Below, piece after piece: positions 47,869 to 59,613 of a DNA stretch of 64,000 nucleotides (its first letter is position 1; every line of letters starts with the position of its first letter). The stretch lies in assembly GCA_010015675.1 (NCBI GenBank), contig ML976994.1, positions 675,607 through 739,606 on the forward strand, read 5' to 3'. Under the pieces are notes generated by a model. That model was not told where the DNA came from, searched no databases, and saw nothing but the letters and a program-made list of their open reading frames with translations. A program made the translations under genes and the position numbers. Source of the stretch: Byssothecium circinans (lineage: Eukaryota > Ascomycota > Dothideomycetes > Pleosporales > Massarinaceae).

Positions 47869-48146
47869 CTCCCATCCAGAGATGTCAACAGTCAGTCCGG
47901 ACTGACAAGACTGACTGACTGACTGGTATATAGCAGTCAGTCCAGTCAGTCCGAGGCCATGATTTATAGCAGTCAGTCAGTCTGAAGGCCTTAGACTGAC
48001 TAGGACTGACTACTATCAGACTGGTATATGCCGTATATTTAATGGAGAGAATCTCACGATAGTTTTATAGTGTTGAGGTCTCTAAGCCTTAGGCCAATTT
48101 GCCTAATCAGGTAATATAAGCGAGATTAAGCTAATAGTAAACATCA

Positions 48147-50417
48147 TGACGCGTATCAACGGGCTGCTATCACCTACCTTTACCCATCCACTAACGCCTA
48201 TCCTACGCTATTTTAAAGCCCTAGATGAACAGCAACCTCAAGAAGGTCTCTAGGGAGACCATTGCGCGCGAATACCATAGAAATCCACCCTAAAAAGCGC
48301 CCTCTATCGCGCCTGCCGTCGAGACGCCTGTTGACCCTCCGGATGACGCGATTCAAGCTGCTCGAGCCCTCGCACCCCTCGATGATGATAGCGACGACCA
48401 TCTACTTGAAGGCCTTAACTGGGCGCGTGTCCCTTACCTACAGAAGCGTTTTACGCAGCATCTAAAGGGCAAACCAAGCTAGATATACGAGTACGGCTGG
48501 CCTATTTGGCACCGCGAGAAGCAGCAGAACTACTAGCTCTGTCACTATTGCCACACGCATAAAATTAGCGGTGGCGAGTACTGCGTCGCGAGCTCCACGT
48601 CCTCAGCTGCTTCTCATCTTAACCAGAAGACGCGTGGTCATAGGATTGATCGTGATGGCAAGATTAACTTTCAGCTTCCTATAGTAACTAGCTCTATCGT
48701 CAACCAGCTCCAGTTCAAAGGCGTCAAGATCTCGCAAGAGGTAGCTAACCAGATGGCCTCTAGCTTCTCACAGAAGCGCTTCCTCGACGCTGTAAAAGAC
48801 TAGGTGCAGGCCGACAACCAGAGCCTCCAGATAATCGAGGCGCCTACTTTCCGCCGTATGATCGCTGCTGCAAACCCACTGGCAGAGCAGGTCCTCTGGC
48901 GGAGCCACAATACCCTTCACGATCATATTTTGGCTGAATACCACGCCTATATCCCCGCTGTCGCAGAGCACCTCCGCCGCGCAAAGTCGCTTATACACGT
49001 ATCCTTTGACAATTGGACTTCGATAGGCGGCAAGCGCGCTCTCACTGGGATCTGTGTACACCATCTGAATGAGGCAGGCAACGTTGAGGACTACCTGCTC
49101 GGCCTTCCAGTCCTACATGGCAAGCACTGTGGCGACAATATTGCTGAAGTGGTGAGTAAGACGCTTCAAGCCTTCAGCATCGACAAGCAGCGCGTCGGAT
49201 ACTTTGTGCTCGATAACGCGACAAATAACGACACGGCCATGACTGCTCTAGGTGATGAGTATAGCTTCTACGCTCCTCACCGTCGGCTCCGTTGCACCTG
49301 CCATGTTCTCAACTTAGGCGCCCAAACGATCATTTGGGGCAAGGACAGAGAGTCCTTTGAGAACGAGGATGAGAATCTACTAGTAAAACAGCCCTCTACG
49401 TTTCTTACTTTTCATAAAACTTGCTAACCCGTCTGCTAGGCAGAGGAGAAGTTCCTTGAGGAGTGGCGCAAATACGGCCCAATCAGAGTTCTATTCGACG
49501 TAATCGCATCAGTTTGCTCACCTCAAGCTCGCGAGCTATTAAAGAAGCTTCAAGAAGAGGAGGCTAGTCGCCTACGCGAAGAGTTTAAGATGAGAGAGCT
49601 AGTTAAGCCAGTCAAGACGCGGTGGAACTCGTACTTTGCGGCCTTAGAGAGGGCTATAGAGCTTCATGGCCCGCTTGACGATTATATACATATTAAGATC
49701 AATAAGAGTCGAGTTGAACAAGCTTCTCAGCGTCGCGATCCCCAGAGGCCTCGCTCAGAGCCTAGGGTCTTTGTCCGTGAGGGTGGCTTGTCAGGCAATG
49801 ACTGGGCGACGATTACTAAGTACGTTAACCTCCTCCACCCATTTCAAGAGGCTACAAAGCTGCTTGAAGGCAGAGGTAAACATGGCAACCACGGTGCGAT
49901 TTGGGAGGTTCTTATCACCTTTGAATAGCTACTCGATCAATTAGAGGAGCAGAAAGATCGCCTCGCTGCTGTCGACTACGAGGACCCGGATGCCCCAGAG
50001 GATCACCTAGTAATGAACGTTAACTTAGCCCATGCAAAGCTCTCAGCGTACTACGCGAAGCTTGACGACTCGCCTATCTACTACGCAGCTACAGTCCTCC
50101 ACCCACACTACAAGCACCATCTTGAGGCTCTGTGGAAGGTCCCAGATAATCACTATGAGAGCGTTGACGGCCCTCACTACAAGAAGGACTGGCTCCCTAG
50201 AAACAACAAGGCCTTCCAGGCCTTGTGGCGATCATATAAAGAGAAGGCTGCTCATGAAGCTGGCAAAGAGTCTCCACCAGGACAGCGTCCCTCGAAGCGG
50301 CAGCGGCTTGGCCCACCGTCGTCGCGATCAACCTTTCTTGCAAACTCTATGAAAGCAGCCATGAAGTCAATAGAGGAGACGCTTAACGACGAATATGAGG
50401 TCTAGAAGAGGCAGCCT
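48147..50417 (+). pseudogene. hAT transposase (mostly open, C-terminus in gap)
   Basis: A BED-like zinc finger (LCHYCHTHKI...) is followed by long open segments with IHVSFDNWTSIGGKRALTG, GYFVLDNATNND, HRRLRCTCHVLNLGAQTIIW, VKTRWNSYFAALERAIEL and AYYAKLDDSPIYYAATVLHP. An intron (49383-49439, GTAAAA...GCTAAC...GCTAG) joins ENLL to AEEKFLEEWRKYGP. A few TAG codons (for example 48478, 48801, 49926 and 50403) break it. The hATC end falls in the gap. It is the least damaged transposase in the window. Confidence 0.85.
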
Positions 50418-50782
50418 NNNNNNNNNNNNNNNNNNNNNNNNNNNNNNNNNNNNNNNNNNNNNNNNNNNNNNNNNNNNNNNNNNNNNNNNNNNNNNNNNNN
50501 NNNNNNNNNNNNNNNNNNNNNNNNNNNNNNNNNNNNNNNNNNNNNNNNNNNNNNNNNNNNNNNNNNNNNNNNNNNNNNNNNNNNNNNNNNNNNNNNNNNN
50601 NNNNNNNNNNNNNNNNNNNNNNNNNNNNNNNNNNNNNNNNNNNNNNNNNNNNNNNNNNNNNNNNNNNNNNNNNNNNNNNNNNNNNNNNNNNNNNNNNNNN
50701 NNNNNNNNNNNNNNNNNNNNNNNNNNNNNNNNNNNNNNNNNNNNNNNNNNNNNNNNNNNNNNNNNNNNNNNNNNNNNNNNNN
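50418..50782. other. Assembly gap (365 N)
   Basis: Unknown bases inside the hAT element. Confidence 0.99.
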
Positions 50783-51769
50783 AGTCCAGTTTAGACCTCC
50801 TCTGCTTACGTTAGCAGTCAGTCCAGTCAGTCCGGCGCCTCTAAAAATACCAGTCAGTCAGTCTCGAGCCCTCCAGACTGACTGATTGACTGTTGACAAG
50901 TCTGCTCCCATCACGATTACCTGAAGCTCACTTCATCTACACGAGCAGGACAGGAAGATGCCACCTCGTCCTATCCCTCAAGATGAATCCTTGCACAACG
51001 CATCACTGCAGTTGCCTTCATCACGTGAGTACTCCCAGAGCCTCTACCTCTATCAAGCTGACTAATTAGTGCATCCACCAGGTGCCTCTTCGCCATCGGA
51101 TCCTCAGGAGCTTCAGCACTCTACAATACTGAACACAGACCTCCCGGCCCAAGGTAAGTCAGCATGCGCCCAGAAGACGTATGATACCCTTGTTCTTAAG
51201 TGACTTTATTAAAACTGTCTCTCCAGGCGCGACAGGTCCTCCAAAGCCACCGAACTACAAGCCCTTCCATGTGACTGGACTTCGACGTATATTGGAGCAC
51301 TGGGACTTCTCAGAGCCGTACAGCAACTAGAAGGCAGCCACGATAGCCTACGCCAAGACCCAGCTCTTCAGCTCTGATGTCAAGTTCCAAAACGGAGGTG
51401 AGGAGGCAGTGATGATCTACGACAAGCTTCAAGACGGAATGCATAAAGTTTTCTTTGCTTGCGGGTATGAAATTCTTCCTGACTCGTCTCAAACTTTGTT
51501 GATCTCTTTTAGTTACGAAACCTACGATTACACGTGCCATGAAGGCAAGCCCAGACTTGGCAACAATCAAACAGTCAGTCCAGAGAGCGTACGGACTATT
51601 TGACTGCGTTTTCGAGGCCGCTGGACTGTTTGTTTGACTGCCAAGCTTTTCAGCGTGAATTGAGACTGTTTGACTGTTTGACAGAGTACGTGGCTTTTGG
51701 ACTGATTGATTGACTGATTGATTACTTATTTGCGTTACCTATACTCAAACTGCTCTAGTTGAGCTTCGA

Positions 51770-53061
51770 TTTTGCTTAAGTCGTCAAGAGAGGTCTCCAA
51801 AGTAGTAGAAGCGTTGGTAGTTGCCAAACGTTTGATGCCTGCTCTCCTCCAGGACTTAACCGACTGTAGGGCGGAGATGAGATCAGGCTTCATACGCAGG
51901 CGTCAAGGGCCTAAGAGGTCTCCAAGCTCACTGAACATCCTCTCACAGTCAGCAGAGGAGGCTGGTATCGAGTAAATATCGAGCGCAAGCCTAGACAGCG
52001 TAGGAAACTGCTTCTCCTGAAGAAGCTAGTACTTGATAGGATTGAGCGAAAGCAGATCATCCTCTGTGAGTGGTGTTTGGCGCTTCCAGACTTCGTATTC
52101 ATCCTCAAGGGCCTCCTCTACTTGACGGAGAGCTGCCTTCATAGAGTTTTCGAGAAAGGCTGAGCGGCTAGCAGATGCTGATATACGTGGCTTTTTAGCT
52201 GGGCGTGGATCGCTGGGAGAGCTCCTGCCCGACTCAGCTGCCAGCTTCTCCCGATAAGATCTATATAGCTTCATGAAGCCCTTGTGGTTATTCAGCAACC
52301 AGTCTCTCTTATAATGAGGGCCATTTTTCTCCTCGTTGTAGTCATCTGGTACACTCCACAAAGCTTCTAGATGGAGCTTATAGTGTGGATGGAGGATCGT
52401 TGTGGTGTAGTATATCAGTAAGTCGTCAAACTTCTGGTAGTACTTAGCCAACTTCGCATGGGCTAGATTAATGTTAACTGCCAGGTGATCCTCTAGGGCA
52501 TCAGGATCGCTGAAGTCCACCTTTTCAAGTCGTGATTTCTGCTCTTCAAGCTCGTCAAGAAGCCACTTGAAAGTAATAACTACTTCCCAGATAGCTCCAT
52601 GGCGGCCGACGTGGCCTCTGCCCTCTAGTAGCTTTATAGCTTCTTTAAATGGACTTAGTAGCTTGATGTATTCGCTAATCGTCGCCCAGTCCTTAGCCGT
52701 CAATCCTCCTTCTTGTATGAATAACCTAGGCTTAGCGCGCTGCAATTGTGTATTGCGACGCTGCGAGGCCGCCTCTACTCTAGCCTCGTCAATCTTTATA
52801 TGGGTGTAGTCGTCAATAGGACCGTGAAGCTAGGCAGCTCACTCCATGGCCCTATAATAGGAGTTCCACCAAGTCTTGATAGGGCGTATAAGCTCATAAG
52901 TCTCTAATAATAACTTGCCTAGCTGCTTGGCCTCCTGAACTTGTAGCTTCTTAAATAACTCTCGGGTTTGCGAGGTACAGATAGACGCGATAATATTAAA
53001 TAGTACACCAATTGGGCCGTACTTTCGCCACTCATTGAGAAACGCTTCTTCTTCCTAGCAA
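51770..53061 (-). pseudogene. hAT transposase, C-terminal half
   Basis: A 239-codon open stretch (52745-52026) has GGLTAKDWATISEYIKLLSP, IKLLEGRGHVGRHGAIWEVV and YYTTTILHPHYKLHLEAL. It is followed by the hATC region (TLSRLALDIYSIPASSADCE, RMFSELGDLLG). It is separated from its N-terminal half by the nested element. Confidence 0.85.
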
Positions 53062-53069
53062 GTAGTTAG

Positions 53070-56000
53070 CAGTGTACTTCATGTGTGGGCTAGCCCACTT
53101 AGCCCATCCAGCCCATCTAGCCCATACGGCCCGGGCCAGCCCATGGGCCATATGAAACACGGTGAACGTCGTCTGATTGGCTAGTTAGGTGTTTTACTAT
53201 AGTTTCGTATAGTTTCAGATGGTCAGGGATTACAGTGAGGCATCAAAATCCAACGTCAACTCATCACGGTAATAGCCCTTAACCACTAGTATATACGTAT
53301 TTGTATCATTTTCAGAAGTCTCCTATTAAAATGAGGTTACGAAGCGGGCAACACCCCCTAAATACACCCCCCCCTCTGTCAGATGGCCAATTATTGAGCA
53401 GCTAGCCCTCTTTGGTGCCCCTAACGTTGCCCTCGTCGTCGTTTTCCGTCCCATCTACGTCATTCAAGATTTACGAGGATAATGACGCTGAGGAGGCCCT
53501 TACTAAGCTAGAGAGCGAGCAGGTCCCTTGCCCTATAGAGTTTTAGGTCACCAACGAGGATAGTGAGGTCGTACATGCCAAACTAATAGGCGCCTTTTAA
53601 GCCCTATACGACTACTCCTTTGTTAACTAGTCTTTAAAGCGTATAGAGACTCTCCATTAGTTATCACGCCCCCACTAAATAACTGCTTAGTGGTAGAGCT
53701 ATGGGGTTCCATTATCAGGGTTAGTCGGGCAAGATAGTAGCCTCTAGTTCTTGTGTCACTCGTGCCACGTTAAAGGCTATAGTAATTACCTATATAAAGT
53801 GAATACAGGGAGCAGGGCAGTACTAGGCTACTTCAGGAAGTCACATACATTAGTTTATATGGCGGCGTTAAATGATCCTGTACCTACGTTTGAAAAAGCG
53901 GCCACCCTCGACCTACTAGATAGAACTGACCCCTAACAACGTGAGGTCTACGTTTAGATGCAAGAGATATTTAAGCTAGAGGTACTTCAAAGGGACATCC
54001 TTTAGTAGGTAGTGTATGACAATATCCCTTATCGCAAGCTTGAGAGTGTTCACTTTCATCAGATCGTAGCCCATATGTTCCCATTTATTAATCAAGAGGT
54101 TATCCCGTCAGCCAACACCCTTTCACGCTGGATTCAGAAGGAGTACATAGCCCATAAGAAGGAGATCTGGAGTGTAATAAGTAGGGCTATTAGTAAAATT
54201 CACCTATTATTTAACCTTTGGACGAGCTGTAGGAGGAAGGCTTTGAATAGGATTACAGCACATTTTGTAGACGAGAACCTTTGGTGCCAAACCATACTTC
54301 TAGCCCTCCCAGAGATGGACGATACCCATAGTGGCAAGAACATAGCGGTATGTACGCTTAAGGTTATTAAGGACTATAAGTTTAGTAAGAACGTCGGCTA
54401 CTTTATACTAGATAATGCCTCTTTAAACGACGTAGCCGCTAACGACCTATGCCTTAAGCTTAGTTTAAACAACTGACGGCTCCCTTGTTCTAGCCATATA
54501 CTTAACCTAGTTGCACAAGCTATGCTATACGGCAAGGACTTTAAGGTCTTTGAAAGGGAGGTTGCTCATATAAAGGACTTCAAGAGCGAGGTTGCCCTCT
54601 AGAGAAAGAGGGGGCCAGTTGGCATGTGCCATTCAATTAGCCTATGGATTAATAGGAGCCTAGGACGAGTTAAGCGCTTCAATCAGGTGCAAGAGAGCGT
54701 ATAGAAGGATGAAAATCCTCAATCCCAGGGTGCCCTAGTACTGTATTCGTTAATTCCAGCCAATGCTATAAGATGGAACTCTACTTTTAATGAAGCTATA
54801 TGATTTATACGCCTCCGCAACTCTATTAAGGAGTTTCTGGACGTAGAAGCGCTTTAATATAGTAATTTAGTTGCTGCTAAAGAGAAAAGACCACTTAACG
54901 AGAAACTAGAGGACTTAGTTACCTGAATAATATTCTAGAACTATATAGGGAGCGACGACTAGGCTATACTTACTAAGATTGTTGAGTTGCTCAAACCTAT
55001 TAAGGAGAGCACTAAAAGGCTTGAAGGGAGACCAGACGAGAGTAGTGCTAAGGGAATTGCAGAGGTGTACCCGTTAATGGCACTCATATTAGCTAATTTT
55101 GAAAAGCTAAAGGCTTAATATGAGAAGTCTAACACCCCTGACGGAAAAGCTCTCTAGGCGGCAATTGAACAGGGATGGAATAAGGCTAACAAGTATTATA
55201 GCAAGCTTGACAACTCCCTAGTATACACGGTAGCTGTATTTCTAGACCCGCAGCTTAAATCTGAGTACTTAGCAAAGGAGTGGAAAGAGGAGGAAGCTAC
55301 GTAGCAAGTACAGAAGGTGCAAGAGCTATAGGAGAGTAATTACCGTTAACTATCTCTACCTAAACTAGCCACTGTACTCTAGGAGACGTCTGCTAACGTT
55401 TAGTGGCATAAGAAGCGTAAGTATAGCTCTATGGCTAAGGCTCTTGATTAGTCCTATAGTTTTCCCCTCCTAAAGAAGGCTATAGATGAGTTTGCCGTAT
55501 ACATGGCAAGTACGCGAGATATAGATAGGGACCTTGTGCCATTATAGTACTAAAGACGGCCTGACGTACGTGCAACGTACCCTACGCTTTCCTATATAGC
55601 TATCGACGTCCTAGCTATCCCAGCCATGAGCTCCGAACCAGAGAGAATTTTCAGTCAAGCTAGAAATACACTCACTGCCCGTCGAAACCGCCTCTCTGAA
55701 CAATCCATAGAGGCTGCCCTTTGTTTATTAAGCTAGGGCAACTTAGGGCTCATTCAAATGGGGCTCCATAACTAGGAGCTCCATAGCAGTAGAAGCGCTG
55801 ATTTAAACTCCCTAATCAACACCAGTGAGGGCAACGTTGACGGCGAGGTTCTTTTTTAAGAGAATTGGGCGGAGGTACTACAGGGCATGAGGGACAAACA
55901 ATAGTAGTAAACAGAGCGTGAAATATATACTATGGGGCAGAGTATTAAATTATTAGTGACAACTTTCAACTCTCTAAAAATAGCCCCGTAAACACTTTCA

Positions 56001-56190
56001 CTAATACTAAGCTTAACACCAAGGGCCTCTAGGGACCTAATATTGCTGTACGTTTAAGCTTTCTACTACGTGTGACCCTTTGCCCATACAAGTTAGTACT
56101 ACAGGGGGGTCAGTTTCAGTTGGCCCATGGATTAGCCTAGGCTGCCCGGGCTAAATGGATGGGCGGCCCATCCATCCATGGAGTTCGCTG
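53070..56190 (+). mobile_element. Nested hAT element, target duplication GTAGTTAG
   Basis: The ends are CAGTGTACTTCATG at 53070 and the inverse of CAGCGAACTCCATG at 56190. GTAGTTAG repeats at 53062-53069 and 56191-56198. The subterminal regions are rich in GCCCA/TGGGC words (AGCCCATCCAGCCCATC). Length is 3121 bp. It belongs to a different hAT family from its host element. Confidence 0.93.
53400..55860 (+). pseudogene. hAT transposase of the nested element
   Basis: An open 154-codon part (54012-54476) has IHLLFNLWTSCRRKALNRIT and VGYFILDNASLNDVAANDL. Further on are the SSHILNLVAQAMLYGKDF block and the hATC end YIAIDVLAIPAMSSEPERIF, SQARNTLTARRNRLS. Numerous TAG/TAA codons break it. Confidence 0.85.
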
Positions 56191-56198
56191 GTAGTTAG

Positions 56199-57367
56199 CA
56201 GGCGGCAGGAAAGTAAGGAGGCTAGACGCTTAGTTTTACCTATAAATTTAAGTCCTTATTCTTAAAGGCTTCCTTATCTTTACCCCATATCACTAATTGA
56301 GCGCTTAGGTTGAGGATATAACATGTACAGCGGAGTCGTCGATGGGGCGCCCAGAAGTTGTACTGTGTAGCTAGCGCGTTGACAGCTGCGTCATTATTCG
56401 TCGCGTTATCAAGCACGAAGTAGCCAAGTCGCGATTTGTTAATATTAAAGATCTAGAGAGTCTTACTTATAATGTAGGCAATGTTCTCACTAGAGTAGCA
56501 GCCGTAGAGCTGCGGTAGCCCAAGCACATAGTCCTGAATGTCGCCCTGCTCGTCCAGATAATGTACACATATCCTAGTGAGAGCGCGCTTGCCACCATAC
56601 GTAGTCCAATTGTCAAAGGATATATAGATAAGGGATCGGGCCTTCTTCAGGTGTTGCGTAACGGCCGGGATCATCGCGTGGTATTCGCTCAGGATATGGT
56701 GGCTAAGAGAATTGTGACTCCGCCAAACTGACTGCTTTGCAATAGGATTAGCAGCTTTAATTAGCTGGCAGAAGGCAGCAGTTTCTACGACTCAGAGCGA
56801 CTAGTTATCGGCGACTATCTAGTTAATAAGCGCGTCCTAGAATCGCTTCTATGAGAAGCTTAATGCCATCTCATTTACTAGCTTCTGTGATACTTTAACA
56901 CCATTCCATTATAACTAATAGATGATCAAGCTTATACTTAGCAGCAGGTTAAAGCTTATTAGCCCATCCTTATTAAATCCGTGGCCTGGAGTGTTAGTAG
57001 AGAGGTATGTACTAGTAAAGGAAGTTAATGTGTGTACGTTATATTCGCCACGCGGCATTTTGTAGATATGATAATATTTGCAGAGCCACCACCTCTTTTG
57101 CTTCCTGCTATGCCATAGAGGCCACCCGTATTCATATATCTAGCTTGTAAAGCCTCTCTTGCTGTCCTCTTTTCATTACTATAGGTGTGGGACACGTCTC
57201 CACTTAATGCTATTAAATTACTTGTCGCGATTATCGTTATCTATTGGTTAGACTTCATTGGGCTCATCATTAAGTTTAGGAGCAAGGGAGGGCGATATTA
57301 GGGCCGTATTTTTATGGTTTGCGCGTGTAACACGCTCGCTAAAGACTCTTTTCGCGTTTCTGTTCAT
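56199..57367 (-). pseudogene. hAT transposase, N-terminal half
   Basis: The ATG at 57367 gives MNRNAKRVFSERVTRANHK. Further on are IYISFDNWTTYGGKRALTRI (about 56630) and RLGYFVLDNATNNDAAVN (about 56390) in decayed sequence. It is the other part of the transposase at 51770-53061. Confidence 0.82.
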
Positions 57368-58987
57368 ACTATAGAGCAGCGTAGATGTGGGAGGGCGCGT
57401 AGAGTAGAGAGTATAGGTAGAAGTAGCTAGGTGTTAATGGTAGAAGCTGTGTTATTAAAAGTTTAGGTAGAGCTGCCTATTTAGGTAAGGCGTTAGATTT
57501 TTCGCTCTCTAAAACCTTAATACTAAAAAAGTATCACGACTTTAGGCTATATATTGACATCGATTTATCCACTAAATCTACAAGAAAAAAGGCTATATTT
57601 AGCCAATCAATCAATCAGTCTGGCAACTTTCAGACTGTTTGATTGGATAATTAGAGCCCTTCAGACTGTTTGACTGATTGCTTACAAAGCAATCAAACAA
57701 TCAGTCTGACTTTTTCAGACTGATTGTTGCCAAGTCTGGGCAAGCCCGCCATCGAGATATACCCAAGCAAGGGGGGCGCGACGCGGAAGCTACCAAACTG
57801 GTTACCCAAGACCTACATCATTATCAAGCCTCGTAGAGCGATGGGAGTGTATATCAACCACGCTCGCTCTGATATAGATATATTCCGGAAGCCAGGCGAT
57901 TCAGACGACTCAGACGACGAGGAAGGCAGCGCCGCACCGGATGATGATGGCGGCAACAACTCCGAGGCCGATTAGAGCACGATTCATATGACGGTGACCG
58001 CATTCAGCCGCGATAACAAGGACCTAATAATTTCTGGTGACACACTGTTCGATGGTCTGATGGACACTTGTGAGGGCACGCTTGGTGCTGCCATCGAGCG
58101 ACTGCGTCCTCAGGGTAAGGACCTTATAGGTATTACCGCAGGACATGTCTTGGAACGTGCCCACGAATTTCTCATAAAGACGAAGAACCGGAACGTCATG
58201 TTGGATTGCAAATGGCCGCCTCCATCTGCACTACTCGACATCGACTCATGGGTGGACTGGGCGCGCCTAGAGTGCGGCATTTTAGAAATTGCCCAGGCCG
58301 ACAAGACTCTGTTCAAAGGATTTGAAGGGGACGTTGACCTCTATCACTACTCGCGATATAGGATACCCGATTCCGTAGATGGGCGCCTGATCGATCATAC
58401 CTACGATCGAGCAAAAGACCTTCAAGTGAGGTGTTCGAAGGGCGGAATCACTGTCTTCAAAGATGGGGCCCAAACCGGGAACACCCAGGGAAAGATCGTA
58501 CGCATTCGGTGAGTATTTTTTAACGCCACTACATGCAGTCTTCACATTTTAATGTAGTGCAACGTGCTAACATACATCTAGATACAAAGCCCCACCGTCC
58601 TGGTATAACGTGCCGTTTCCCGCCGAGCCCGATGCTACGGACAATGGCGCCCAACATGTGTTCGAAAATGACAGCGGGCTAGCAGAAGTGGCTGACGAGT
58701 TATGGACCGATGAAGAATTGGAATACGACTTCGATGACGATGAGTCCGACACTGACGAGATCCCTACTCCCAGGCCATGGCTCGCGACTTTACAGCACAA
58801 TCCATCGTTTGCAGATCATGGAGACTCGGGCGCGTTGCTGTATTCAAAGGTCGAAAATACTAAGGTCCCAATCGGTCTCTGGCTTGGCTCCACTGCGGAA
58901 CTAAAGGTTAACGAAGGTCTGGTACTTGGTCTAGATTGTTTTGGGTTCCTAGGGTTAGAGAACAGGTGTCGATATCGGTTACTCTAG

Positions 58988-59613
58988 ATCGAAGCTTGGA
59001 ATAGATCTGGAGGGGGAGTATCGGGGGCAAAAGAGCGTTTTTATGAGCCTGAGACAATAGTTGGGTCATATGCTTGTCCAGCTGGTATAAGGATGAAGGT
59101 AGTCTCCTGTTGATATTTTATAGTTGACCGACCTAATTTGTATTGTTCGGAATGAGATCTCTGCATACAAATCTATATGTAATCCTTAATTTTCCCTTTG
59201 CACTAAGTAACTCCTACGTATGACCTATATTATATCTCACAGCATAACTACTTAATAGTATAGCATACTTTGTAGTATATTATATTGTATTATATCTTTA
59301 GATCTTTACTATATCTACTCTACTAGTAATTGTAGAGAGATTTTTGACTAGATCTTGGTCGTCCTTGGCTGACTTTGTTAGGAGTTTCTTATATTTTCTG
59401 TTCACAATTGTCGATAGGGTCACGACCACATTGATGACGGCCAGTCTCGGCACACCATATTGGAGTGTTTCGCTTTGTTTTCCTCCTCCTCCTCCTCCTC
59501 CTCCTCCTCCTTCCCCTTCACCTTCTGCTTTCAAGATAGCTTGGATGCCATCGCCATCTCTTTTTTCGTATAGGACTAAGTGAATACTACTTTTGTTAAA
59601 CCAAAGTTACCGG
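58988..59613. other. 3' region of copy 5 and AT-rich spacer
   Basis: The part 59160-59340 is AT-rich. A CCT microsatellite lies at 59480-59513. No gene recognised. Confidence 0.5.
59480..59513 (+). repeat. (CCT)n microsatellite
   Basis: About eleven CCT/TCC units. Confidence 0.9.

Larger units (their letters stand above)
47877..50904 (+). mobile_element. hAT transposon in the 5' leader of copy 5, target duplication CTCCCATC
   Basis: The ends are CAGAGATGTCAACAGTCAGT at 47877 and the inverse of CAGACTTGTCAACAGTCAAT ending at 50904. CTCCCATC repeats at 47869-47876 and 50905-50912. Subterminal regions are arrays of GTCAGTC/GACTGACT (47890-48020 and 50810-50895). The right duplication ends 45 bp before the ATG of the protease gene, so it separates that gene from its promoter. 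A gap (50418-50782) lies inside. Confidence 0.94.
51552..57738 (-). mobile_element. hAT transposon inside exon 4 of copy 5, target duplication GGCAAGCC
   Basis: The ends are CAGACTTGGCAACAATCAAA at 51552 and GATTGTTGCCAAGTCTG finishing at 57738. GGCAAGCC repeats at 51544-51551 and 57739-57746. Subterminal arrays alternate ACTGTTTG/GACTGATTG. It carries a minus-strand transposase split by a second hAT (53070-56190). Without that insert (and its 8-bp duplication) it would be 3058 bp, close to the other hATs here. Confidence 0.95.
50958..58987 (+). pseudogene. Trypsin-like protease with WDF-domain, copy 5, split by nested hATs
   Basis: Exons are 50958-51024, 51082-51153, 51227-51464, 51513-51551 continuing at 57747-58508, and 58582-58987. 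With one target duplication counted once the frame is continuous for 527 codons. Family domain from about residue 64 (LRRILEHWDFSEPY), phase-2 intron after FFACG, then GYETYDYT and LPNWLPKTYIII. Protease module: ITAGH (about 269), SWVDWARLE (about 308, candidate Asp) and HGDSGA (about 472), the PA-clan His/Asp/Ser order, so a serine protease fold is likely. An acidic segment (DEELEYDFDDDESDTDE) precedes the Ser motif. No signal peptide, so cytosolic. Defects: TAG at 51328-51330 (where Gln is expected), TAG at 57973-57975, the 6.2-kb insertion, and a hAT just upstream. The role is unknown. Confidence 0.8.

Noticed and set aside
50810..50895. CRISPR-like or satellite array of GACTGACT units
   Set aside because: The units are the subterminal array of a hAT transposon with a defined target duplication, and there are no unique spacers.
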